Below, one piece after another: positions 53,046 to 60,890 of a DNA stretch of 64,000 nucleotides. The position numbers were made by a program, and so were the translations under genes. The DNA comes from Lachnospira rogosae (GTDB taxonomy: Bacteria; Bacillota; Clostridia; Lachnospirales; Lachnospiraceae), in the NCBI RefSeq assembly GCF_040096455.1, contig NZ_JBBMER010000001.1, forward strand, positions 248,001 to 312,000, written 5' to 3'. How positions within the stretch are numbered: the first letter of the stretch is position 1; every line of letters starts with the position of its first letter. The notes below the pieces were generated by a model. That model was not told the origin of the DNA and searched no databases. It saw nothing but the letters and a program-made list of their open reading frames with translations.

Positions 53046-53068
53046 TTTGTGGTTTTAATATTAATAAT

Positions 53069-53137
53069 ATGGCAGGAGCGGTATATATGGCGTGTGAGGG
53101 AGAGGTGCACAGCCAGCAGATTACAGCTTCCTGCCAT
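53069..53137. other. long hairpin with 51-base apical region, terminator or structured RNA
   Basis: ATGGCAGGA (53069-53077) is perfectly complementary to TCCTGCCAT (53129-53137), followed by TTT. The enclosed region is GC-richer than its surroundings (GGCGTGTGAGGGAGAGGTGCACAGCC and more) and can fold further. It may terminate the LRR gene, or be part of a small structured RNA. The rest of the 254-base gap up to lysA shows no T-box or lysine riboswitch I could recognise. Confidence 0.45.
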
Positions 53138-53299
53138 TTTGTATTAAATCAGGACAATGATAAGTTAGAATAACCGTACTTGACGAATTGTCATAACTAA
53201 TATACAATTCAACGTGGAAAAATATATAAATTACATTCAATGAAATCTGTTAAAAGTACAGACTTTAATACGTAACAGGAATGTGGAACGGAGAGTAAG

Positions 53300-54580
53300 A
53301 TGAGCGAAAAGAAGACATTTGTAACATTAGAGCAACTTAAGGAGATTGATAAGACATATCCTACACCTTATCATCTTTATGATGAGAAGGGAATAAGAGA
53401 TAATGCAAAGAGATTAAAAGAAGCATTTGCATGGAATAAAGGTTATAGAGAGTATTTCGCGGTAAAAGCTACCCCTAATCCATACATATTAAATATATTA
53501 AAGGAGTACGGCTGTGGAGTTGATTGTGCATCTGAGACAGAGCTTATGATGGCGTATGCACTTGATTATAAGCCGGGTGAGATTATGTTCTCATCTAATG
53601 ATACACCAGCAGAAGAATATGCTTATGCCAATGAGATTGGTGCAACAATTAATCTTGATGATATTACACACATTGAATTCTTAGATAAAATACTTGATGG
53701 AAAGTTTCCGGAAACTATGAGTTGTAGATATAACCCTGGCGGATATTTCCAGCTTGGAACATCAATTATGGACAATCCGGGTGATGCCAAGTATGGTATG
53801 ACACACGATCAGATTATTGAAGCCTTTAAGATATTAAAGAGCAAGGGTGTTAAGCATTTTGGTATACATTCATTCCTTGCAAGTAACACAGTTTCTAATG
53901 AATACTATCCAACACTTGCCAAGAGTTTATTTGAGCTTGCTGTAGAACTTCGTGATAAGACAGGAGCTGATATTAAGTTTATTAACCTTTCTGGTGGAGT
54001 TGGTGTTGCATACAAGCCAGACCAGACACCTAATGATATTGCTGTTATCGGTGCTGGCGTTCATAAGGTATATGATGAAATTCTTACAGCAGCTGGTATG
54101 GGGGATGTTGCGATATATACAGAGCTTGGAAGATTTATGCTTGCACCTTATGGCTGTGTTGTAACAAAGGCTATCCACGAGAAGCACATTTATAAGGAGT
54201 ATATTGGTGTTGATGCATGTGCAGTAAATCTTATGAGGCCAGCTATCTATGGTGCTTATCATCATATTACAGTAGCAGGTAAGGAAAATGAGCCTTGCGA
54301 CCACAAGTATGATGTAACAGGTTCACTTTGTGAGAATAGTGATAAATTTGCAATTGACAGAATGCTGCCAAAGATTGATATGGGAGATTATCTCATTATT
54401 CACGATACTGGAGCACATGGTTATTCTATGGGGTACCAGTATAATGGTAAGTTGAGATCAGCAGAGCTTCTGCTTAAGGAAGATGGAAGTGTACAGATGA
54501 TAAGAAGAGCAGAGACACCAAAAGATTATTTCGCAACATTTGATTTCTGCGATAAGCTTGATAAGCTTAATTTAAATTAA
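53300..54580 (+). CDS. lysA: diaminopimelate decarboxylase
   Basis: PLP enzyme making lysine from meso-diaminopimelate. 426 residues. PLP-binding Lys56 in YFAVKATPNPY, then GCGVDCASETELMMA, the HFGIHSFLASN segment, INLSGGVGVAY (phosphate-binding glycine loop), TELGRFMLAPYG and the substrate Cys region GSLCENSDKFA. It resembles the diaminopimelate/ornithine decarboxylase fold III. GGAGAG ribosome site. It stands alone, outside a lysine operon. Confidence 0.9.
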   Translation: MSEKKTFVTLEQLKEIDKTYPTPYHLYDEKGIRDNAKRLKEAFAWNKGYREYFAVKATPNPYILNILKEYGCGVDCASETELMMAYALDYKPGEIMFSSNDTPAEEYAYANEIGATINLDDITHIEFLDKILDGKFPETMSCRYNPGGYFQLGTSIMDNPGDAKYGMTHDQIIEAFKILKSKGVKHFGIHSFLASNTVSNEYYPTLAKSLFELAVELRDKTGADIKFINLSGGVGVAYKPDQTPNDIAVIGAGVHKVYDEILTAAGMGDVAIYTELGRFMLAPYGCVVTKAIHEKHIYKEYIGVDACAVNLMRPAIYGAYHHITVAGKENEPCDHKYDVTGSLCENSDKFAIDRMLPKIDMGDYLIIHDTGAHGYSMGYQYNGKLRSAELLLKEDGSVQMIRRAETPKDYFATFDFCDKLDKLNLN

Positions 54581-54614
54581 TCATTGATTAAAATTAACGA
54601 TTGGAAATAGGTAT

Positions 54615-56015
54615 ATGAAGAATTTAGGATATATTGCCAGTGAGATAACAAAGGGTAAGAATTTATCAGATAATCTTGTTAAATATGGAAAGGGATTGTC
54701 ATCATTATATAATGGTCTTGCTTATATTAAGATGTCTATGAATTATTATACAATTCTTAATATGATTAAGGATAATGAGATAGATGATGAGCTGTTTCTT
54801 GAAATGTTCCAGGGTGTCAATGAGATAATAGAGATTTCTTCCATAGATTCAGCTGTTGCCAGTGAAGATGTTCTTACAGACAAGATTAGTTCGCTAAGAA
54901 ACCGTCTTATAGCTATTATGGAAAGCATAACTGATTATGTTGACAAGTTTAAGATATACGAATATGTATTGAACAGAGTAGAATACCGCTTTAAGGATGA
55001 TGAACTTGATGAGGAATACTATAATACATATATGACTAATGACATAATGCACTACATTTTATCTGATAAAGATAATGTATCTATCAATGGAAGAATATCT
55101 GAAATGGTTGGCCAGCTTCCGATAAGAATGTCAAAAGCAAGATTTTATGATCATATTAAAGATGCATTTACGCTGTATCACGGAGCACAGAAACAGACAA
55201 TTGATGATTTCTATTATTCGTTAAGTACAAGTGCGATGTTAAAAGATGCTGATAAAGACTCAATGTTCTTTAAGGATATGAATGATTTCTATGTAACGTT
55301 AAAGAATGCAGATTATAAAAATCTTGACAGCAGTGAGTACACACGTTTAAGGGGTGCACTTGATATAGCTACAGAGAAGATGAACAATGCAGCTGATATA
55401 TATGTGCTTCTTGCCCAGATAATTAATGATTTGTATACAATTATATTATCTGATAATAATACAATAGGGGATAATACAGAGGTAAATGTTGCTAAAGATA
55501 TTATTCTTAAGTCTAAGAGCCTGTTTGAAGATGAGCAGGAGCTTGATGAGATAGCAGAACTCTTTACAGCTTTTGAGGGCAAACAGGAGCGTATATTAGA
55601 AACTGTAATGGCGGCTGATTTTGCAACACAGTATGCTGCTGCCAACCTTAATGATACATTAGATGAACTTGCACTGTCAGATATGTACAGCTCGCTTGAA
55701 GCAATCGGCAAGCTTCAGTCAGGAAGTGACTTTGTTGATATATCGCCTAAAGAATATTTTGATGAAATTCCTGATGATTCATATGCTGATATGGCGGCAG
55801 AAAAGCTTATTACAGAGCTTGATAGGTTATTTACAGACTGTCAGCAAAGTGTTAAAAGAGCAGTTATGGCGGCTGTATTATCAATGCTTCCAGTGTTCTT
55901 TAATAATACGGAAGAAATTCAGGATTATATCAACAGTTCATTAATACAGTGCAGTGATGAAGCTGAGAAGAAGGCTGTTGTTGAAGTAGTAAGAATGATT
56001 ATTGCCGGACAATAA
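54615..56015 (+). CDS. hypothetical protein, large acidic helical
   Basis: 466 residues, acidic (rich in Asp and Glu), almost all predicted helix, no signal peptide, no membrane segment and no recognised motif. Three segments have a Asp/Glu-Tyr-rich character (RFKDDELDEEYYNTYMTND; EDEQELDEIAEL). It begins 34 bases after lysA with a weak ribosome site (AAATAGGT) and is followed closely by another unknown gene (56060) and by the DUF2953-ytfJ pair. Not recognised. Confidence 0.7.
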   Translation: MKNLGYIASEITKGKNLSDNLVKYGKGLSSLYNGLAYIKMSMNYYTILNMIKDNEIDDELFLEMFQGVNEIIEISSIDSAVASEDVLTDKISSLRNRLIAIMESITDYVDKFKIYEYVLNRVEYRFKDDELDEEYYNTYMTNDIMHYILSDKDNVSINGRISEMVGQLPIRMSKARFYDHIKDAFTLYHGAQKQTIDDFYYSLSTSAMLKDADKDSMFFKDMNDFYVTLKNADYKNLDSSEYTRLRGALDIATEKMNNAADIYVLLAQIINDLYTIILSDNNTIGDNTEVNVAKDIILKSKSLFEDEQELDEIAELFTAFEGKQERILETVMAADFATQYAAANLNDTLDELALSDMYSSLEAIGKLQSGSDFVDISPKEYFDEIPDDSYADMAAEKLITELDRLFTDCQQSVKRAVMAAVLSMLPVFFNNTEEIQDYINSSLIQCSDEAEKKAVVEVVRMIIAGQ

Positions 56016-56059
56016 ATGTATATTAAGCGGTCTTGTACTGCTTGGAAACGAGGAATATT

Positions 56060-56389
56060 GTGAAGTGGTATAGAAAGCTGTATATTGGTGAGAATGCAAA
56101 GAAAGATAAATATAAAGTATTTGGACATATAAGAAAGAACAGATTTTGTGCAGATACATTTTTGATAACACTTGCTTCTAACACTTGCAATATTCTGGAT
56201 ATATATTCGGCTAATATGCTTTTACAACCACATTTTAAGAATAAAAATGTAAACGAAGAAATATATGTAGTTGGACTTGCTAAAGGACGTGATGAGGCAC
56301 TTAATCTTGTGAGAGATATAATTGATGAAGTGTATAATGCTACAGGTGGATTTGATATAAGAGAATATCTTGGATTTGGCAATAAATAA
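56060..56389 (+). CDS. hypothetical protein, small basic
   Basis: 109 residues starting MKWYRKLYIGENAKKDKYK. It combines a basic N-terminus, a Cys-containing middle (FLITLASNTCNILDIYSANML) and a C-terminal helix DEALNLVRDIIDEVYNATGGF. The start is GTG 56060, five bases after GAGGA; the frame is open for nine further codons upstream without a ribosome site. It lies 44 bases after the 466-residue gene and two bases before the DUF2953 gene, so it is in the same operon. Not recognised. Confidence 0.65.
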   Translation: MKWYRKLYIGENAKKDKYKVFGHIRKNRFCADTFLITLASNTCNILDIYSANMLLQPHFKNKNVNEEIYVVGLAKGRDEALNLVRDIIDEVYNATGGFDIREYLGFGNK

Positions 56390-56391
56390 TA

Positions 56392-57513
56392 ATGGGGGCA
56401 TTAATGGTTCATATTATATTATTAATTCTTAAAATAGCAGGAATAGTGCTTCTATCATTGCTTGGAATATTAATTCTGCTGGTGCTTATGGTTTTATTCG
56501 TGCCGGTAAGATATAATATTAGTGCTGATTATCATAGCAGGCTTACGGCAAATATTAAGATAAGCTGGCTTCTTAATGTTCTTAGGCTAAAAGCATCATA
56601 TGCTAATGACTTATCGGTTAAGGCATATGCTATGTTCTTTAAAATATTCGATAATAATTCGGATAAGGAGAAGAAGCAAAAGAATAAAGAAGGCGATAAG
56701 TGCATTGATGATATGTATGTGGCGGACAGCAGTCAGGAAACTGCCGGACAATACGCTGCTGGTAGACAGAATGAAACAAGTGGTGCTGGCAATAGTCAGG
56801 ATACTGCTGTGCAGGTTGAATCATTAGAAGCTGAAAAAGCCGTTGCTGATAAAAAGATGGTGGCAGATGAAGCTTTAGAAAAGACAGATGAAAAAGCCTC
56901 AAGGAGTTCTTCTAAAGAAAGGCTGGAAGAAATTCATAAAAAAGCTGACATAAAGCAACATATAGAAAGCAGAAGTAATAACCAGCATAATGAGGATGAT
57001 AAACATAATAGGCAGTCAGTCAGCCAGCCTCATAAGAAAAAAGACCTCATTGGCAGGCTGAAAGCAGCACTTAATAGTGTGAAAGATAAGCTTATAAGCA
57101 TAAAAAGCAAGTTTAAAAAGCTTTTAAAAGCCATTGTGGATAAGAAGCGAAGTGCTTGGCAGAAGATTAATGATTTAAAAGTAATTATTAATGATGAAGA
57201 GAATAAAGAACTTGTAAGGCTTATTAAGAAGGAACTTAAAGAACTTATAAGAGAAATAACACCGGTTAAGTATGATGTTAATGTGCGCTATGGTTGTGAA
57301 GAACCATATATGACAGGCAGGATATTAGGAGTGATTGCGGTTATATATGGAATTACAGGTGTTCAGTTTAATATAACCCCTGAATTTGAACAGAAAGTGC
57401 TGGAAGGGGATATATATATGAAAGGCAGGGTAAGAATATACCGCCTGCTTTTGATAGCTTTAAGAATATATAAAAACAACAGGTTTAGAAAGCTTGTGTT
57501 TAATAAGGGTTAG
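56392..57513 (+). CDS. DUF2953 membrane protein (YtfI-like)
   Basis: 373 residues. One N-terminal membrane helix (about 8-36, IILLILKIAGIVLLSLLGIL) followed by VPVRYNISADYHSRLTANIKISWLL, the start of the DUF2953 family; the C-terminal part has VKYDVNVRYGCEEPYMTGRI. Between them is a long hydrophilic, Ala/Gln/Lys-rich stretch (about 100-220) of low complexity. In Bacillus the homologue ytfI precedes ytfJ, as here. Function unknown, possibly tied to sporulation or the envelope. Confidence 0.82.
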   Translation: MGALMVHIILLILKIAGIVLLSLLGILILLVLMVLFVPVRYNISADYHSRLTANIKISWLLNVLRLKASYANDLSVKAYAMFFKIFDNNSDKEKKQKNKEGDKCIDDMYVADSSQETAGQYAAGRQNETSGAGNSQDTAVQVESLEAEKAVADKKMVADEALEKTDEKASRSSSKERLEEIHKKADIKQHIESRSNNQHNEDDKHNRQSVSQPHKKKDLIGRLKAALNSVKDKLISIKSKFKKLLKAIVDKKRSAWQKINDLKVIINDEENKELVRLIKKELKELIREITPVKYDVNVRYGCEEPYMTGRILGVIAVIYGITGVQFNITPEFEQKVLEGDIYMKGRVRIYRLLLIALRIYKNNRFRKLVFNKG

Positions 57514-57528
57514 TAATGGAGGATTAAT

Positions 57529-57930
57529 ATGGCAGAGAATAAGAATGATTTTAATGAAACTGTTGCATCGCTTTTTAAGGGTATGGATTCCTTTTTATCA
57601 GCTAAGACAGTTGTTGGGGAAGCGGTACACGTTAATGATACAATTATACTTCCATTAGTTGATGTATCGTTTGGTGTTGGGGCCGGTGCATTTGCTGGTG
57701 ATAAGAAGAATAACGCCGGCGGTGGTATGGGAGGCAAGATGTCTCCAAGTGCTGTTCTTGTTATCCAGAATGGTGCAACTAAGCTTGTTAATATCAAAAA
57801 TCAGGATACTGTAACTAAGATTTTGGATATGGTTCCAGATGTGGTTGACAGAATAACTGGCAAGTTTGGTGATGTAAAGATGGATGATGATATTGATGAA
57901 GCTATCAGTGATGTTACAGATGAAGAATAG
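57529..57930 (+). CDS. ytfJ: GerW-family protein YtfJ
   Basis: 133 residues. The conserved GerW core is seen: DSFLSAKTVVGEAVHVNDTI, then ILPLVDVSFGVGAGAFAGDK, a Gly-rich loop and SPSAVLVIQNGATKLVNIK. In Bacillus, GerW/YtfJ acts in spore germination; homologues occur in non-sporulating Firmicutes too. GGAGG start, 15 bases after the DUF2953 gene. Its presence does not prove sporulation. Confidence 0.88.
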   Translation: MAENKNDFNETVASLFKGMDSFLSAKTVVGEAVHVNDTIILPLVDVSFGVGAGAFAGDKKNNAGGGMGGKMSPSAVLVIQNGATKLVNIKNQDTVTKILDMVPDVVDRITGKFGDVKMDDDIDEAISDVTDEE

Positions 57931-58048
57931 ATTATAAAAAATGAGTATACAGCATATACATTTACAAAATGGATAATATGTATATCTGCGCCATATGTAT
58001 TGATAACATCATAAAGATAAGGGCAGTGTACATAAGAAGAGGATTGTT

Positions 58049-58189
58049 ATGTGCAGAATGTTGGGCTTTATTATGTTCTGGATTGCGGTTGGAATGATTA
58101 TAGGGTTAATCTTTACAGGTAGTATGTTCTGGCATATAGTTATAATAATTGCTCTTATTATTATAGGTTATAATATGTTTTGTCATTAA
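58049..58189 (+). CDS. small membrane protein, 46 residues
   Basis: An AGAGGA site precedes an ATG at 58049 and an open frame of 46 codons encoding MCRMLGFIMFWIAVGMIIGLI, a short turn and a second hydrophobic stretch IVIIIALIIIGYNMFCH. Two membrane helices with no charged residues inside fit a helical hairpin. The codon use and the ribosome site support a real gene. Function unknown; similar short two-helix proteins are common in Lachnospiraceae. Confidence 0.65.
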   Translation: MCRMLGFIMFWIAVGMIIGLIFTGSMFWHIVIIIALIIIGYNMFCH

Positions 58190-58296
58190 AATGTAATATT
58201 TTTAGTAAAAAGGTGTTGCAAAATGTAATATGTTCTGATACAATAATTTCTGTTGTGGGTAAATTTACCCAATACCGGTAAGGAGGTGTAATTGAT

Positions 58297-58482
58297 ATGG
58301 CTAAATGTGCAGTTTGCGAAAAAGGTGCTCACTTTGGTAATGCAGTGAGTCATTCTCATAGAAGATCTAATAAGATTTGGAATTCTAACGTTAAGTCTGT
58401 TAGAGTTAAGGTTAATGGAGCAACAAAGAAGATGTATGTATGTACTTCTTGCTTACGTTCAGGTAAAGTTGAGCGTGCCTAA
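58297..58482 (+). CDS. rpmB: 50S ribosomal protein L28
   Basis: 61 residues of the short L28 type with the zinc-binding Cys set: CAVC at residues 4-7 and CTSC near residues 49-52, plus FGNAVSHSHRRSNKIWNSN, a family hallmark. AAGGAGG site. The leader contains a GGGTAAATTTACCC palindrome (58257-58270). It stands alone, closed by a hairpin terminator. Confidence 0.95.
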   Translation: MAKCAVCEKGAHFGNAVSHSHRRSNKIWNSNVKSVRVKVNGATKKMYVCTSCLRSGKVERA

Positions 58483-58517
58483 TGCTATTAATTTTCGAAA
58501 ATTTATATCAGTACATT

Positions 58518-58571
58518 AAAGTGAATTGCACAATTTAATAAAATTGCGTAATTCACTTTATTTATTTTAGC
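58518..58571 (+). terminator. terminator after rpmB
   Basis: AAAGTGAATT (58518-58527) pairs with AATTCACTTT (58550-58559), with an additional inner AATTT/AAATT stem, followed by ATTTATTTT. Confidence 0.75.
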
Positions 58572-58701
58572 TTTGATAGTATAATGAAAATATACTTTAT
58601 ATGTGGGGAAAGTTTGACTGCGCAAAACTTCTTGCAAATATGCTTCATAAGAGGCTTTGCATAGATTCCTTAAAATACAAGTCGCAGTATGGAGGCTAGA
58701 T

Positions 58702-59061
58702 ATGAATGGAACATTAAACAACAAATTAGGAAAAGTATCCATCTCAAGTGATGTTGTTGCTCAGTATGCTGGTTCAACAGCAGTTGAGTGTTTCGGAATT
58801 GTCGGAATGGCGGCAGTAAGTATGAAAGATGGTCTTGTTAAGCTGTTAAAAGGTGATAGTCTTACAAGAGGTATTAAGGTTGAGATAGACAGTGACAATA
58901 GAATAGAAGTTGATTTTCACGTTATAGTTTCTTATGGTGTAAGCATTTCAACAGTTGCTGACAACCTTATTGAGAATGTAAAGTACAAAGTATCTGAATT
59001 CACAGGCCTTGAAATTAAAAAGATTAACATATATGTTGAAGGCGTTCGTGTTATAGATTAA
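58702..59061 (+). CDS. Asp23/Gls24-family envelope stress protein
   Basis: 119 residues. KVSISSDVVAQYAGSTAVECFGIVGMA and IEVDFHVIVSYGVSISTVADNL with VKYKVSEFTGLEIKKINIYVEGV are the typical Asp23 segments. Such proteins are cytoplasmic, membrane-associated and linked to cell-envelope homeostasis. The ATG at 58702 follows GGAGG; the frame extends upstream to 58657 without a ribosome site. It precedes fakA, as in most Firmicutes. Confidence 0.93.
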   Translation: MNGTLNNKLGKVSISSDVVAQYAGSTAVECFGIVGMAAVSMKDGLVKLLKGDSLTRGIKVEIDSDNRIEVDFHVIVSYGVSISTVADNLIENVKYKVSEFTGLEIKKINIYVEGVRVID

Positions 59062-59117
59062 TTGTTTTTATAAAGTAGATTGACGGGCCTTGTTTATGGC
59101 AGAATGGAGGAAATAAA

Positions 59118-60818
59118 GTGGCTACTACTACAATAGATGCAGCACTTGTGCAGAAGATGTTTCTTGCAGGAGCTAAGAATCTTGAATCAAAGAAAGAATG
59201 GATTAATGACCTTAACGTATTTCCAGTACCAGATGGTGATACAGGAACTAATATGACTCTTACAATTATGTCAGCGGCGAAAGAGGTAAGTGCAATTGCC
59301 AATCCAACAATGGAGAGTCTTTCTAAAGCTATTTCTACAGGTTCATTAAGAGGAGCAAGAGGTAATTCAGGAGTTATTCTTTCTCAGCTTCTTAGAGGTT
59401 TTACTAAGGAAATATCACACGTTAGTGAGATAACTGTTGAGACACTCGCAGTTGCAACACAGAGAGCGACAGAGACAGCTTATAAGGCTGTTATGAAGCC
59501 AAAGGAAGGAACAATCCTTACAGTTGCAAAGGGTGTATCTGATAAAGCGGCAGAGGTTGCAGGGAATGTGACAGATTTAGAAGAAGCATTATCAGTGATT
59601 ATTGATTATGCAGAGGAAGTGCTTGCTAAGACACCAGAGATGTTACCAGTATTAAAGGAAGCTGGAGTAGTAGATTCAGGTGGACAGGGACTTGTAGTTG
59701 TTCTTAGGGGAATGTTAGATGCCCTTACTGGAAAGGTTACAGATTTCACAATTACAGAACCTAATGCTGAGTTTAAATCTGGTTCTAGTATGCCTGGAAA
59801 AGGTGCTGCTATTGAAGATGTAGATATTAAGTTTGGTTACTGTACAGAATTTATAATTATGCTTGAAAAGTCATTTGATGAAAAGACAGAGGCGGACTTT
59901 AAGGCATTTCTTTCATCAATCGGTGATTCAATTGTGTGCGTTAATCTTGATGATATCGTTAAGGTTCATGTTCATACTAACCATCCTGGTCAGGCATTTG
60001 AAAAGGGGCTTGAATACGGTCAGCTGACTAAGATGAAGGTTGACAATATGAGAGAAGAACATAACCAGAAGGTTGTGGCACAGTCAGAGATGCAGTCAGC
60101 TATTGCCGCAGATGCTATGAAGAAGCACGAGCAGGAGAAGAAGGAACAGGAATCTAAGAAAGATTTCGGTTTTGTTACAATAGCTGCTGGTGAAGGTATA
60201 GCAGAGATATTCAAGGGTCTTGGTGTTGATGAAGTAATACAGGGTGGACAGACAATGAACCCATCAACAGAGGATATTCTTAATGCCGCAGAGAAGATTA
60301 ATGCAGATACTATATTTGTTCTTCCTAACAATGGCAATATTATTCTTGCTTCTAATCAGGCTGCATCAATTATTGAGGATAAGAAGATTGTTGTTATTCC
60401 AACAAAGACAATTCCTCAGGGAATTACAGCTATGATTAACTTTGAGATGACAAGAAGTGCAGAAGAGAACGAGATGGCTATGCTTGATTCACTTTCAACT
60501 GTACAGTCAGGTGAATTAACATATGCTGTAAGAGATACTTCAATTGACGGCAAAGAGATTAAGAAGGACAATTACCTTGGACTTGGTGACAAGGGACTTG
60601 CGGCTGTTGGAACAGATATGAATACAACACTTATAGATATGCTTGATACATTTGTGAATGATGACTCAGAACTTATAAGCGTATACTATGGACAGGATAT
60701 TAAGGAAGATGATGCCAACGAACTTGTATCACAGATAGAAGAGAAGTTTGACGGTGTTGATGTGGAACTTCAGTATGGTGGCCAGCCAGTATACTATTAT
60801 ATAGTATCTGTTGAATAA
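59118..60818 (+). CDS. fakA: DAK2-domain fatty acid kinase FakA
   Basis: ATP-binding subunit of the two-part fatty acid kinase that phosphorylates exogenous fatty acids bound by FakB. 566 residues. The N-terminal DhaL/DAK2 domain has NVFPVPDGDTGTNMTLTI and STGSLRGARGNSGVILSQLLRG (nucleotide- and Mg-binding), and DSGGQGLVV. The middle and C-terminal DegV-like part shows VHTNHPGQAFE and NNGNIILASNQA. GTG start with GAGG. Between asp23 and recG, the usual context. Confidence 0.93.
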   Translation: MATTTIDAALVQKMFLAGAKNLESKKEWINDLNVFPVPDGDTGTNMTLTIMSAAKEVSAIANPTMESLSKAISTGSLRGARGNSGVILSQLLRGFTKEISHVSEITVETLAVATQRATETAYKAVMKPKEGTILTVAKGVSDKAAEVAGNVTDLEEALSVIIDYAEEVLAKTPEMLPVLKEAGVVDSGGQGLVVVLRGMLDALTGKVTDFTITEPNAEFKSGSSMPGKGAAIEDVDIKFGYCTEFIIMLEKSFDEKTEADFKAFLSSIGDSIVCVNLDDIVKVHVHTNHPGQAFEKGLEYGQLTKMKVDNMREEHNQKVVAQSEMQSAIAADAMKKHEQEKKEQESKKDFGFVTIAAGEGIAEIFKGLGVDEVIQGGQTMNPSTEDILNAAEKINADTIFVLPNNGNIILASNQAASIIEDKKIVVIPTKTIPQGITAMINFEMTRSAEENEMAMLDSLSTVQSGELTYAVRDTSIDGKEIKKDNYLGLGDKGLAAVGTDMNTTLIDMLDTFVNDDSELISVYYGQDIKEDDANELVSQIEEKFDGVDVELQYGGQPVYYYIVSVE

Positions 60819-60890
60819 TAATTAAAGATATTAGCCCTTTATTTAATTGATGATGACACGCGTATAAGCTGTCAGATATGGAGTAGATGT

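Noticed and set aside
53138..53299. A lysine riboswitch or T-box upstream of lysA
   Set aside because: I looked for a T-box AGGGTGGxACCGCG-type core and for the conserved lysine-riboswitch elements and saw neither.
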